DNA of 64,000 nt from Mytilus californianus (lineage: Eukaryota > Mollusca > Bivalvia > Mytilida > Mytilidae), in the NCBI RefSeq assembly GCF_021869535.1, contig NW_026262659.1, forward strand, positions 6,572,001-6,636,000, in the 5' to 3' direction. Below are positions 36,201 to 43,040 of the stretch, in pieces; within the stretch, counting starts at the first letter, position 1; each line of letters opens with the position of its first letter. The notes below the pieces were generated by a model. That model was given only the letters and a program-made list of their open reading frames with translations, had not been told where the DNA came from and did no database searches. A program made the position numbers and the translations under genes.

Positions 36201-36402
36201 TTCACGCATCGTTGTCAATATAATGGAATTTGATGCGACTGTCATACAAGTGAGAGGTTTAGCTAGCTATAAAACCAGGTTCAATCCACCATTTTCTACA
36301 TAAAAGCTTTTGATTTTGCCATTTGATTAGGGACTTTCCTTTTTGAATTTTCCTCGGAGTTCAGTACTTTTGTGATTTTACTTTTTACAGTCGACCATAT
36401 AA
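12194..36402 (+). CDS. SUSD2/mesh-like type I membrane protein, 19 exons
   Basis: I assembled this gene from exon-intron boundaries with matching phases. It predicts about 1,090 residues: signal peptide (1-23), NIDO (about 70-275), IPT-like (292-378), a linker without a domain I recognise (379-494), AMOP (515-680), VWD (682-945), Sushi (964-1022), a transmembrane helix (about 1032-1056) and a short basic tail. NIDO-AMOP-VWD-Sushi-TM is the architecture of SUSD2 and of the insect septate-junction protein mesh, so a role in cell adhesion or epithelial contact is likely from the family. Fifteen GT..AG introns join in phase. The joins of exons 12/13 and 18/19 are problematic, so the last exon may end at 36439 instead. 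The VWD start lacks GDPH. I leave the symbol blank because SUSD2 and mesh cannot be told apart here. Confidence 0.9.
12942..13075 (+). CDS. Exon 2: NIDO N-terminal part
   Basis: The acceptor is ATTTCAG. The frame reads through PLTGKPVIRGED to LPYNIKFPFMGTRYKDLY, the typical lead-in of a NIDO domain (phenylalanine-rich, then LY at the strand end). It ends phase 0 at a GTATGT donor. Confidence 0.88.
13648..13986 (+). CDS. Exon 3: NIDO core
   Basis: 113 codons, phase 0 at both ends. It starts VSKDGLVGF, then VAPYYFPAYGIG and GQVLYREGSH, and ends near YALVVTWKEV. These match the NIDO pattern of an APxxAD-like loop, a YYRE-like strand and a VTW strand, although the usual acidic residues after APYY are absent. 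Confidence 0.9.
14105..14300 (-). mobile_element. R1-type tail, minus strand, old copy in intron 3
   Basis: Reverse-strand matches: GCAACTGAGACAACTATTC, CTCAACAATGAGCAAAACTA and AGAAAAACAATTCAAATGAG. Diverged. Confidence 0.5.
14554..15283. mobile_element. TTAA-bounded MITE in intron 3
   Basis: The left end TTAAAGGGATATCTCATGGA and the right end ATCCGTGAGATGG ... TACTTTAA are imperfect inverted repeats. Inside, GAGTCACCGAATTA (14808) and GAATTCGGTGACCCC (14972) form a second inverted pair. No reading frame of note. Confidence 0.55.
15553..15714 (+). CDS. Exon 4: NIDO C-terminal strands
   Basis: 54 codons, phase 0. It contains NTFQLAMLTDGTSSFAIFNY, the conserved NIDO stretch. The acceptor used is TACAG at 15548-15552. 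The AG five bases earlier would give a stop after eight codons, so it is rejected. Confidence 0.88.
15960..16180 (+). repeat. TATTCTC-rich degenerate short tandem repeat, copy 2
   Basis: At least four ATTATTCTCTATTCTTTATA-like units spaced about 30-60 bases apart in intron 4, inverted relative to 9345-9540. Confidence 0.75.
17165..17440 (+). repeat. Two GCGTTCCTGATGAAGG-type repeats
   Basis: First copy at 17165-17225 (GAGCGTTCCTGATGAAGGTA), second more diverged at 17370-17440 (GAGTGTTGCCTGATTAAGGT). Intron 4. Confidence 0.7.
18160..18325 (+). CDS. Exon 5: NIDO end
   Basis: It starts SGFNAGKGRGYTTA, like the GYxAGDG block that closes NIDO domains, and ends with GMYIFRID and PGGCSNDTRG. The acceptor is TTTTTGTAG; the donor GTAATA is weak, and the exit phase is 1. 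Confidence 0.85.
18448..19045. mobile_element. TTAA-bounded MITE in intron 5 (598 bp)
   Basis: Begins TTAAGGTAGATCATAGG and ends CCATGAATCTACCTTAA, an inverted repeat of about 15 bases flanked by TTAA as in piggyBac-type insertions. The inside carries GGGTCACCGTGC and GGTGTCACCGAAC motifs and no frame. Confidence 0.65.
19394..19657 (+). CDS. Exon 6: IPT/TIG-like immunoglobulin fold
   Basis: 88 codons reading YPTYAGMLGGKMLDISGPCM, then VKCRFGGKDD, ARCSVPRMP and GWITVEMSINN. The pattern of GGxxLxIxG, VxCxFG, CxVP and GxxxVxxS is that of an IPT domain. A decayed copy of its 3' half lies downstream at 20163-20260. Confidence 0.88.
19690..19945 (+). mobile_element. R3-type retroelement 3' tail in intron 6
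   Basis: Matches 55505-55805: TATCACCGAGTTTGTACTTG, GGAGCAGGATCTGCTTACCC and CAGTTCGTTTTCGACTTATG. Confidence 0.6.
20163..20260 (+). pseudogene. Decayed duplicate of the 3' half of exon 6
   Basis: The frame begins RCSVPRM like exon 6 (RCSVPRMPIRGW), continues with a tryptophan at the matching place, and near its end the bases match the exon 6 end (ACACAGTACAAAA versus ACACTACAAAA) in a shifted frame. Even the donor is kept: ATTGATAG then GTATGT, against TAATAG then GTATGT in exon 6. The 5' half is not recognisable. It looks like a tandem exon duplication that has lost its frame. Confidence 0.65.
20863..21044 (+). CDS. Exon 7: linker between IPT and AMOP, first part
   Basis: 61 codons completed by the phase-1 base of exon 6. 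It contains LPYMGKGEGWNETH and LTLHWNSSLFTDYRNANINI. The strand-like alternation suggests a beta domain typical of the mesh/SUSD2 linker, but I cannot name one. The longer frame starting at 20751 includes intron sequence. Confidence 0.85.
21360..21523 (+). CDS. Exon 8: linker between IPT and AMOP, second part
   Basis: Starts ITWSNLKSIGT and ends KKATFYR, phase 0 in, phase 2 out. It has two cysteines (NCIGPVCDEY). A tRNA-derived SINE follows in the next intron. Confidence 0.85.
21602..21833 (+). mobile_element. tRNA-derived SINE with target-site duplication
   Basis: The body (21615-21820) starts with a tRNA-like head: GCCTCGGTGACCGATTGG as A box region and GGTTGTGATTTTGAACC as B box region, with a long variable arm as in class II tRNAs. 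The rest ends GTGGCATTAAACACCAAAAA. It is flanked by near-perfect 13-bp repeats, TCAATGACTTGCA (21602-21614) and TCAATGACTTACA (21821-21833). It sits in intron 8, plus strand. Confidence 0.85.
22060..22265 (+). repeat. Interspersed repeat D, copy 1
   Basis: Blocks GACAGGTTTAGCTAGCTCTA, AACCAGGTTTAATCCACCAT and GGGACTTTCCGTTTTGAATT recur in the same order at 36235-36390. Between them this copy also contains a CCAAGTCAGGAATATTACAG block. Confidence 0.7.
22320..22745. repeat. Cluster of GTTCC/GGAAC inverted motifs
   Basis: Motifs of the type GGAACAAATATTATG and their complement (ATTTGTTCC) are repeated at least six times, with palindromic neighbours. It looks like a hairpin-rich interspersed repeat in intron 8. 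Confidence 0.5.
23948..24235 (+). CDS. Exon 9: AMOP N-terminal half
   Basis: After a short lead comes KCKTWYDQDRQ, then SLESCPCTLVQALSDIGRF, and YHKGSVHCVRSVQPS at the end. This is the AMOP signature: C..W, the LPxCPCTL-like block, GRF and the HKGAxHCVRS block, with cysteines in the expected order. Confidence 0.93.
24485..24712 (+). repeat. Interspersed repeat E
   Basis: It starts CCTGTACCAAGTCAGGAATA and ends near CTACTGTTGCCTTTATTTAC. A more diverged piece of what looks like the same repeat is at 26590-26720. Confidence 0.55.
25010..25545 (+). mobile_element. R1 retroelement copy without the nested insertion
   Basis: Sequence from TTTATCGAGCCCGTAAATTT aligns with 270-415 and runs straight on into sequence matching 1461-1930. 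It is thus the uninterrupted version of the R1 junction and proves the R2 insertion there. No intact frame remains. Confidence 0.6.
25652..25923 (+). CDS. Exon 10: AMOP C-terminal half
   Basis: Starts GSGNQCCYDAGGNLR, then STPDRSHVWG, FYQCCLWTDD and CDYYMDQRS, and ends YNPPTP. These are the second set of AMOP cysteines (QCCYD, CCLW, DC) in the order found in SUSD2, mesh and MUC4. Confidence 0.93.
26332..26490 (+). CDS. Exon 11: VWD start, GDPH replaced by GQGH
   Basis: Reads MVFGQGHFETFDGMYQRMCG then GDFLLMN. VWD domains begin FGDPHFxTFDG. Here the GDPH cleavage motif is GQGH (26343-26354), while the flanking FG, HF and TFDG are kept, so the domain itself is certain. Exit phase is 1. Confidence 0.92.
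27195..27262 (+). repeat. GCGTTCCTGATGAAGG-type repeat
   Basis: Contains GAAGGTAAATCCAGAAAAGC followed by a CTTCGGACGCA block. Related copies are at 17165-17225 and 17370-17440 (plus) and 51728-51795 (minus). Confidence 0.7.
27395..27586 (+). CDS. Exon 12: VWD middle part
   Basis: Reads VILTNVGIRVVRGSTTETVE, then SKRYLDVLVNQQYHFFDNKQ. The strand pattern and LDVLVN block suit the centre of a VWD domain. The donor at 27587 is a perfect GTGAGT, phase 1. The frame does not fit the next recognised exon (see findings). Confidence 0.88.
27890..28272 (+). mobile_element. R1-type retroelement 3' tail
   Basis: Signature order TTCAGGTTAGGGTGAAGGTT, CCTAAGTCAGGAGCCTGTTG, AGGCCGTTGGTTTTC and GGCACCCATACCACATCTTA. 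It is closest to the copy at 38365-38790, which carries the same GTTGATGTGG variant. Confidence 0.65.
28863..28992 (+). CDS. Exon 13: VWD, continued
   Basis: The frame reads VVNTDETGMESNFTVILQNG, then LAIQIAE and LCVLVVAPSSLQ, as expected before the GLLGNFNG block. The acceptor TTTTAG places one base before the first full codon, whereas exon 12 leaves one base, so two are needed. The exon itself is certain; its 5' junction is not. Confidence 0.82.
29493..29631 (+). CDS. Exon 14: VWD GLLGNFNG block
   Basis: Reads GKVQGLLGNFNGNATDDL, the most conserved VWD stretch, then LTLYHLFKYP. Phase 0 in, phase 1 out at a GTAAGT donor. Confidence 0.93.
29965..30305 (+). mobile_element. R1-type retroelement 3' tail
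   Basis: Signature blocks include CAGGCCGTTAGTTTTCTCGT and AGGCCGTACGGTGACCTATA, ending in GGAGAGTTGTCTGATTAG. It lies just upstream of exon 15. Confidence 0.6.
30407..30628 (+). CDS. Exon 15: VWD C-terminal part
   Basis: Starts WATQKMDSVLPIY and contains CSVEQPPRTPLQECKDNKPC, then FDYIATGNREIAMQSK. The FDxxATGNxxIA block is the usual end of the VWD segment in SUSD2/mesh proteins. Phase 1 in and out. Confidence 0.9.
31333..31521 (+). CDS. Exon 16: Sushi (CCP) domain
   Basis: Four cysteines in Sushi spacing: NCGLLNVPKS, ESCRQG, YRCSATG and NAKCS, with the tryptophan before the last one (TWSPLVNAKC). A complete domain in one phase 1-1 exon, as usual for Sushi modules. Confidence 0.92.
31789..31953. 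repeat. 33-bp minisatellite, five perfect copies
   Basis: The unit AACATTCTTCGATGGAACAC plus 13 further bases (ending CTCGTGCTT) is repeated five times without a change. The period is a multiple of three, and one plus frame stays open (11-residue unit with the core FFDGTHSSC), but no start or splice site frames it. It lies in intron 16. Confidence 0.96.
33181..34169 (-). mobile_element. R3 retroelement, internally deleted RT fragment in intron 16
   Basis: Read on the minus strand, 34169-33571 encodes RT fingers and palm, with blocks LDLPSLYWIPKLHKCPY and FSETDIIKMLDFL, up to the position of the conserved PMG motif. It then jumps to the element's 3' end (33550-33420) and its tail (to about 33181), so the catalytic YxDD part is deleted. 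At least one frame change lies near 33830. The tail matches 55505-55805. It is antisense to the host gene. Confidence 0.75.
34170..34236 (+). repeat. 44-bp tandem duplication of the intron 16 3' splice tract
   Basis: GACGATCTTTATTTCTATTA occurs at 34170 and again at 34214, with a partial third copy between. The second copy provides the polypyrimidine tract and AG of exon 17. The first ends TTACAT, so it has lost the AG. The R3 fragment abuts the first copy exactly. Confidence 0.85.
34237..34354 (+). CDS. Exon 17: transmembrane helix
   Basis: Residues ALIVGIIIAVVGFIAIVIVI then GVLIRRFRRTK: about 24 hydrophobic residues followed by a basic stop-transfer cluster, giving an extracellular N-terminus. 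Phase 1 in, phase 2 out at GTAAGT. Confidence 0.92.
35440..35640 (-). mobile_element. R2-type 3' tail, minus strand, old copy
   Basis: It matches the reverse complement of the R2 tail: AATAGAGAATGGAAACGGGG at the end and the CACCAATGGGCCTTCAACGC block. More diverged than the copy at 40637. Confidence 0.6.
36083..36155 (+). CDS. Exon 18: cytoplasmic tail
   Basis: Starts YDSSKRKYGSLSNKS and ends NAEFTS at a GTAAGT donor. An alternative acceptor ten bases later (ATTCCAG) keeps the same frame. Serine, tyrosine and basic residues dominate, as in a short signalling tail. Confidence 0.75.
36235..36390 (+). repeat. Interspersed repeat D, copy 2, abutting the last exon
   Basis: It matches 22060-22265 block for block and ends in GATTTTACTTTTTACAG. 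The last bases serve as the polypyrimidine tract and AG of the putative last exon; in copy 1 the same place reads ACTTTTTCCTTG. Confidence 0.7.
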
Positions 36403-36439
36403 ACCAACTAAAGTACCTACTGAAGAGGAAAACAAGTAA
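36391..36439 (+). CDS. Exon 19 (putative last exon), frame uncertain
   Basis: In the phase given by exon 18 it adds three residues and stops at 36400-36402. In another frame it reads RPYKPTKVPTEEENK and stops at 36437-36439, which looks more like a real tail but would need a different upstream phase. Its acceptor is at the edge of repeat D. No polyadenylation signal near it convinces me. Confidence 0.45.
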
Positions 36440-37534
36440 CGAGCTAGTCAAGAATACAGCCAATCATAATAGTAACAATTCGATACAAAATACTTAAAAC
36501 ACTTGTCAGAGAATGAATTGAAAGAGCATTTAAAAAGAACTTTGCCGCCTTTATCAGGCAATAAGATTTTTACAACAGTAGTTGAATGAGAAAGCAAAGG
36601 AAGTTAAAAGAGAGATCAATTAGAAACAAAGGTGTAATCTGAAATAAGATGGTGGGTCTACAGTAGAACAGTTTTAAATCAGTAGACGATAATAGTGTTC
36701 TCATCGTCATTTAGGGGCAGTTAGCTGGAATTCACATTTATGTAATTTTTTTTATATTTGATAAAATGAAATAGTAGAAAAGCTATCATACTGGCACGGA
36801 CCATCACCACCATCAAACCCTAAGTCATCATCACAGAATAATATAATTTCTCAAAATTTTATTTTTCCTTCACTTTCTTATCTAATGAATTTGTTCGTTT
36901 TACATGCATGCTAATAATAGTATTATTATAAACATACTCATATTGTATTATGGAGAAGACTTTGTAAGTATGATTTACCTGTGTCTCATTCGTTTTGATT
37001 AGATTTAGCAAATAAGATATGTTTAAACTAACATAGACAAACATAGGAGTGAACAGATACACAGGGGATTCAAGCAATAAACGAATACAAGTTGGCACAA
37101 AAATGACAAAAAGTAAAGAAGACAGAAAAACAACCGTCCACAAAAACATATTAATTATTGAACCATATAATCTTTACCAAACGATGTAGTTGAACTCGGG
37201 CGCACACAGGGAATGCAAGTTCCTTTTCAACTGTCAACTTTACCAATGAAATAAGAATACGTTATTTTCGTCTTTATTGGATAGTCGTCTCATTTGCCTT
37301 CCTAAACTGCATCTACTTATTATAGCTCACCTGGCTCAAAGGTCCAAGTGGAATATTTCCATCACTTTGGATACGTCGTCCAATATCTTTTACAAACATC
37401 TTCTCATCTGAAACTATTCGGCCATATTTAAACCAGACTTTCCCACACTCTTCATTTGGATTCCTAGTTTTAAAAAATAAGTTGGGTAATTCTGGTTGCC
37501 AAACAAATGGCTGATATGGCGTAAAATAGATCAA
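36440..37534. other. Downstream flank, no recognisable feature
   Basis: AT-rich. Frames of 73-96 codons on the minus strand show no domain. Some of it may be the 3' UTR of the SUSD2/mesh-like gene. Confidence 0.4.
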
Positions 37535-37632
37535 GGCCGTACTTTGACCTATAATGGTTTACTTTTACAAATTGTGAGTTGGATGGAGAGTTGTCTCGTT
37601 GGCACTCATACCACATCTTCTTATATCTACAT
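37535..37632 (+). mobile_element. R1-type tail end
   Basis: Only the last hundred bases of the tail remain: AGGCCGTACTTTGACCTATA to CTCATACCACATCTTCTTAT. Confidence 0.6.
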
Positions 37633-38364
37633 ATGGGTCAAATAAAGGTATGTCTTTTAACATGAAGACTGTTATAGATAAATTATCTGACTTGGGAAGA
37701 TTTCTTTAGAATGTTAAGATATACCTACTGTCTATAAACACCAAAACTGCCAGACAATTTCTTATATATGTATTTGCCCTTAAAGGACGATTTTTCGCCA
37801 AAAAATTCAAATTTGCCTTTTATCTTTAAAACTATAAAAGATGGAGATAAACTTTAAATGGCATCTCCAAATAAGGCAGTAGTAGAAGTTTAGTGTTTGT
37901 GGCACAATTAAGGTCCATTGTGTTTCTATTGTTTTGTGTCTTGTCGAGCATATCAACCCTCAAATTCTTGACATTTTTTTCTACTTTTCTTCCATTGTAC
38001 AATATGTCTCGCTAAGCAGATCATTACTTTAAAGATGTTATAATGTATATTCTTTAAATCTGTGAACTTTTGTGCAATGATGTATATAAACCTAAATTAT
38101 TTATTTTGTAAAAATATTTTCTTTCTCTATTGGTACTGTACACGTATACCTAACAACACAATTATTTTCATTTACCTGTGTTTAAAGTTATTGCAAATGG
38201 ATGGTATTTTTGTTCGAGCATATTGTTTTTCTTTAATTGTTTAACATTTCTTACCTATATAACATGTTACTTTTATTATTCTTCCCTTAGTTTATTTATT
38301 TTGTATTTACATTGTGTCATAGGTGAAATTTATTTGTTCAGTGTATGTTTAATGGTGTTAATAT

Positions 38365-38790
38365 GTCCTTTGATTGAGTTAAGCTATTTCAGTTGAGATT
38401 TTATAGTGTGTCTTTCTATGTTGTGATGTTACACTATTGTTTCAGAAAAAGGGTGAAGGTTTGGTACCATTAAAACGTTTAAACCCGCTGCATTTGTTTG
38501 CACCTGTCCTAAGTCAGGAATCTGATGTTCAGTAGTTGTCGTTTGTTGATGTGGTTCATAAGTATTTCTCGTTTCTCGTTTTTTATATAGATTAGACCGT
38601 TGGTTTTCCCGTTTGAATGGTTTTACACTAGTAATTTTTTGGGGCCCTTTATAGCTTACTGTTCGGTGTGAGCCAAGGCTCCGTGTTGAAGACCGTACTG
38701 TGACCTATAATGGTTTACTTTTATAAATTTTGACTTGGATGGAGAGTTGTCTCATTGGCACTCATACCACATCTTCTTATATCTATCTAT
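38365..38790 (+). mobile_element. R1-type retroelement 3' tail
   Basis: A near-complete tail of the same variant as 27890-28272 (GTTGTCGTTTGTTGATGTGG), ending CATACCACATCTTCTTATAT. Confidence 0.65.
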
Positions 38791-38950
38791 ACAATTGAAT
38801 GTTCTCTAAACTAAGCTGTATTATTCGGTTGTATTAAGTCTCATCAAAACTTATAATCTTAAAATCTTTATATTTTAATGTAATATTGTATATATAAACC
38901 TAAACAATTAAACGTTTTAAAGATAGAATTTACATTGAATAGATGATTTT

Positions 38951-39592
38951 CAAAGTAGCTAAAATACTAGTAAACCTAGCAGTAATTGCCGCACACAACG
39001 CCACGTTAAGCGTAACCAATGCAAAATATCCATATACAAAAAACAGAAATAGCTTCAATGACGCTTAGTAAGGGAACCCACAACTTCACATGGAACAACA
39101 TATTTCAGGTCAATAATTTTTTGTCCAAATATAGTCATTATGGGCTTTGTTTGAAGCAAGGCAACATCAAAAGGGAGCCTGAAAAAATCTATGGAATTTA
39201 GCAAATAATAATCTTAGTCAAATACATTTGAGTAAAGATGGAATACCAGTTAATGAAGGCCCCATGCAGATAAGATACAACGCCAGTAGTGGATACATAA
39301 CCACGCCGATAATAGCAAGACGATTGGAAACAACCAAAAAATGGTTAAGTGATTTGCGATATGCTTAACTAGATACATTTTTTGTAAGACATTCCACAAG
39401 GTTTTGCTTTATATGCATTTGACACACAGCCCAACTTTGCTACAAATGAATATCTATCACTTCAAAAGCAAGGAAATATAATTGTTGGTGTCAGTTTTGC
39501 TAGCTCTATTCCTCTCACAGTCAATTGTATTGTGCTTGCGGAACGACAAGGTTATTACGAAATTACTCAAAGTAGAGACATTCATTTCGAGT
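38951..39592 (+). pseudogene. Polinton/Maverick capsid-like gene remnant
   Basis: Three short blocks in changing frames resemble the jelly-roll capsid-like protein that animal genomes often label F54H12.2-like: an N-terminal block at 38951-39110 (contains TLSKGTHNFTWNNIF), a middle block near 39206-39310 (contains IHLSKDGIPVNEGP) and a C-terminal block at 39408-39592 (contains PLTVNCIVLAERQGYYEI). Part of the middle is missing and frames shift, so it is broken. The protease remnant follows directly, which supports the call. Family assignment is from memory of motifs. Confidence 0.65.
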
Positions 39593-39601
39593 GGTAGGAT
39601 T

Positions 39602-40093
39602 ATGAAGACCAACAGCTCTCTGCAATGCGTTATTGTATGTGACCCTGTATTATCACAAAACGTTTGTGGCGTATTTGCTGCTGATGAAATACCACAAAAC
39701 ATCAACACGTTTCCTTTTGCTTTCATCGTCAACACAGACTCAAAACGCAAACCTGGCAGACATTTTCAGCACTTTATATTTCAAGTAGAACTGTAGGAGT
39801 GTTTTTTGACAGTTTTGGAAATCCTCCTGAATATTACTGTTATCACTCTAGGGAGTTCGGTAACACAAACTCGTTAAAATTAGATTATAATGGAAGAAAA
39901 TTACAAAGTGATGAGTCTGTATTGTCTATTTTATCTTTTGAATAGGTGTAGAGAAGTGACTATGGATATCATTGTTAAATTTTTTTCGAATGATTTTATG
40001 ATTAATGATGAATTTGTTTGTGATTATGTCACAAATACATTTCCATTTTGTACGAAACATTCCGAAAGATGTCAACAAGTTTGCATCACCTGA
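39602..40093 (+). pseudogene. Polinton adenain-type cysteine protease remnant
   Basis: Blocks in order: GVFAADEIP and INTFPFAFIVNTD near the start, VGVFFDSFGNPPEYY after a frame change near 39775, and a C-terminal block with a cysteine in a YCLF context followed by VTMDIIVKFFSNDF. The FDSFG(N)PP block is a hallmark of the adenovirus-type (C5) proteases of Polintons. At least two frame changes break it, so it is not functional. Confidence 0.72.
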
Positions 40094-40125
40094 AAGTGTC
40101 ATACAATTAAAACACACTAGTCGTT

Positions 40126-40393
40126 ATGTCTCAAGAGGATGAACTGCCTGTAATAAAATTTGACACGCCGACAACATTTTTTTTATGTGAACCTACAAAT
40201 TCTGGTAAGACTATGTTTGTTAAAAGACACTAAGAAATGCAAGAAAATTCTATCATATATTATGAATTGCTATGGATCTGTGTGGCAACCTGTATTTGAC
40301 GAAATGGTTAAAATTGTTAGTAATATACATTTTTGTGAGGGTCTACCAACTGGGGCAGATTTGATTTACCTGGCCTTCAAAGCTTTCATTTAG
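40126..40393 (+). pseudogene. Polinton packaging-ATPase remnant
   Basis: The first part reads EDELPVIKFDTPTTFFLCEP and then a Walker A-like TNSGKT (about 40192-40212), with a stop near 40230. The continuation in another frame has GSVWQPVFDEM and IHFCEGLPTG, blocks expected in the FtsK/HerA-type ATPase of Polintons. The Walker B region is not seen. One frame change and 3' truncation. Confidence 0.65.
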
Positions 40394-40609
40394 AGCTGTA
40401 ACAGAACAGACTTCTAACATTCTCACAAGTTGGATGTATTCTTCTGCTTTTATTGAGAAACTCTTCTGTCTGTTCTTCGCGGAATTTTGTCTTAAGTCCA
40501 CCCACGTTTTCCCCTTGTAACTGTTGATTTCAACGGTCATAATGTCTCCAAACTTTCCTTGCGCTCTTAAAATAGCATCACCGTCTTTAATGGTAACAAG
40601 TATGTTCAT
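40343..40609 (-). CDS. PC4-like small ORF opposite the ATPase (88 aa)
   Basis: The frame is intact: residues 24-65 (MTVEINSYKGKTWVDLRQ ... KSFSIKAEEYIQLVRML) resemble the PC4/p15 single-strand-binding domain (SYKGKxYVDIR and LSxEQWxxLxxLL). Its 3' end overlaps the ATPase remnant tail-to-tail. Being open beside broken neighbours could be chance or recent use. The PC4 call is a pattern match and needs a profile search. Confidence 0.5.
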   Translation of the reverse strand: MNILVTIKDGDAILRAQGKFGDIMTVEINSYKGKTWVDLRQNSAKNRQKSFSIKAEEYIQLVRMLEVCSVTALNESFEGQVNQICPSW

Positions 40610-40636
40610 TCTTTTGTTAATTGTGGCAACTTTTAA

Positions 40637-41253
40637 ATAAAATTGAGAATGGAAATTGGGAATATGTCAAAGAGACAACAACCCGACCAAAAAGCAGACA
40701 ACAGCCGAAGGCCACCAATGGGTCTTCAATGCAGCGAGAAAATCCCGCACCCGGAGGTGGTCCTTAGCTGGCCCCTAAATAAAATTGTGTACTAGTTCAG
40801 TGAAAATGGACGTCACACTAAACTACAAAACATATAAATGAACTAAAATTAAAAAACATACAAAACTAACAAAGGCCAGAGGCTCCTGACTTGGAACAGG
40901 CGCAAAAATGCGGCGGGGTTAAACATGTTTTGTGAGATCTCAACCCTCCTCCTATACCTCTAGCCAATGTAGAAAAAAGAAACGCATAGCAATACGCACA
41001 GTAAAACTCAGTTCAAAAGAAGTCCAAGTCCGATGTCAGAATAGGTAACAAAAGAAACTAAGCAAAATGACAATGATACATAAATGAACAAAGGACTACT
41101 AGCAGTTACTGACATGCCAGCTCCACACCTCAATTAAACTGATTGAAAGATTATGTCTTCATCATATGAAAATCAAGTACAATCCCTCCCGTAAGGGGTT
41201 TAGTATCATACCATCATAAAATATATGAGAAGAACATAACCCATATCATGCCA
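40637..41253 (-). mobile_element. R2 retroelement, minus strand, 3' part
   Basis: Matches the R2 tail at 850-1460 over its whole length, including the terminal AATAAAATTGAGAATGG and the CTCCTGACTTGG block. It stops at 41253 within the C-terminal RT region, and the other half continues at 48464. The joined flanks give TGCCAATAACTGG, against TGCCAACAACTGG in the intact copy, so the 7.2 kb between is an insertion. Confidence 0.85.
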
Positions 41254-42750
41254 ATAATGGAATTTAAGTAAATAGACTTAAATTCAGTTATCGCTGGGGC
41301 CACTGACGGATTGTGTTTCATGTTTTAGATTTACCTAACATGAGTGACGTTATATTCTGTGACGTAATGTAGTCCTTTACAGAATTTCATCGCAGCAAGC
41401 AAGCTGTTTAAATTTCGTAAGCGGTAAAATTGAAAAAAATGAAAAGTAGTATCTTGTAAATGGTAAAGTAGTGTTTGTATTGTATGGTTATAACCTGTCT
41501 CATGCTTCCAATGATTATAAGAAGTAATCTTAGAAAGAATTCATTTTATCGATCGTCATTTGTTTAACCATATATTCCATCAGGAATTTCATCGCCACGT
41601 GGAGAGCACATGCAAAGACTGAAAGAGATTGGTCCCATTATTCGTTTTCATTTTTATAAATTATTTAATTTTTACAAATATGAGTAATTAGATGCATTAT
41701 TGTCCTAAGATTTGCAGATTATAATAATGATTTCGTCATTGTATTTCTACATCAAATTAGATGCATGTATATAGTCTGCCTGATACTGATATTAAGGTAC
41801 TAATATATATATATGACGACTACTCTGATAGTAGAGTTTGGCATATTTTTACACCGTTATTGCTAGGATTTCAAACTCCTGTGGTCTAACAATTGTATTT
41901 GCGCTGTAACAGATCATGCAGGTTAGTAACGTGTCTTTAATGTTTATGTGTTGTGGGGCAGGCGTTATCTGATGAACTCCCGAATTATAATTAAATTTTC
42001 CTTAAAAGGGTATACATCGGTAATTGTGTATCTAGATCTTTCATAGCACATATACAGCAAATATTCCATGAAAGGATATGAACGTACAAAGGTGTAAAAG
42101 GGACGTACCCTTTGGGGCGAAAGGACCCAGGTTCGTAACCGGAAGTTCAACTTTCGATACAAATAAACAAAAATCTTGGAAATCTTGCACATAGACCATG
42201 CCCGGAGTTAAGAAGCAGTAGCCAAAAATCGTCATGTCTAAATGTAAGCTTGCTGGTGGAGTTAAGCAAACATATATCATTATCTGTATATATCCTGCTA
42301 TAAATTTTGCGTGTACCTACACACTTGTTACTAAAAACTGTCAGAGTGTCGAGTCTGTCACATCAGTCATCACAGTGACATGTATAGTTGCTACTACTCT
42401 CTAGCCTAGACTAGGTCGATATGGTATGAATAGTTCAGATAAATCACAAATTTAGTCATAATGTCATCAACAGGCCACAGCTTAAATTATTGTTGTAATA
42501 ACTTAATTATATACAAATATTACACTATGTCACTATCAACTGACTATGGATTTAAGAATTAATAAATATATATATCATGTATATATACCAATTTTAAATT
42601 AATTTTTTTTTTAAATTATTGTAACTATCTTCGACACAACTAGGAGTATACGTAATATTTTTATTGTTATTGTTTCTTTGTAGTCATTTGATTTTGTTAG
42701 GTCAATGCTGTAGCATGGTGGAACTAATATTTACTTTTTGTTGAGTTGTA

Positions 42751-43040
42751 GCACAATGTTGGGAAGATCAGTTAGAAAGCGAAAAGTGCGACCTTTCTCT
42801 GCCACAGAACACCACCAGGGTTGTAACAGTTGGACCAGAGACATAGACAACAATGACACACCAGTTTTTACAAATGGGTCACCAGACTGAACTGGATTCA
42901 CGACTCATCACGCCACTAATTTAACTCAACTCCTTTAGGTCACATACATTTGTACATTGGATCATCATCAGACGTCATTTATGCAAACCCCCAGAGCTCT
43001 GCATTAGTATGTTCCAGTTCACAGTTGATAATTTACCAGG
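42751..43040 (+). pseudogene. Exon-like fragment inside unit 1
   Basis: After a TTGTAG acceptor the frame reads CWEDQLESEKCDLSLPQNTT and then meets a stop. A second splice-bounded segment (acceptor CCTTTAG, about 42941-43040) reads GHIHLYIGSSSDVIYANPQS and ends IIYQ at a CAG/GTAATC donor. It looks like captured pieces of a cellular gene, now mutated. I do not recognise the protein. Confidence 0.45.

Noticed and set aside
39457-39750. 97-codon minus frame
   Set aside because: Antisense to the capsid-like and protease remnants; it has no motif of its own.
42041-42280. 79-codon minus frame inside the long unit as a transposase
   Set aside because: No Rep, helicase or other transposase motif; short and without conserved context.
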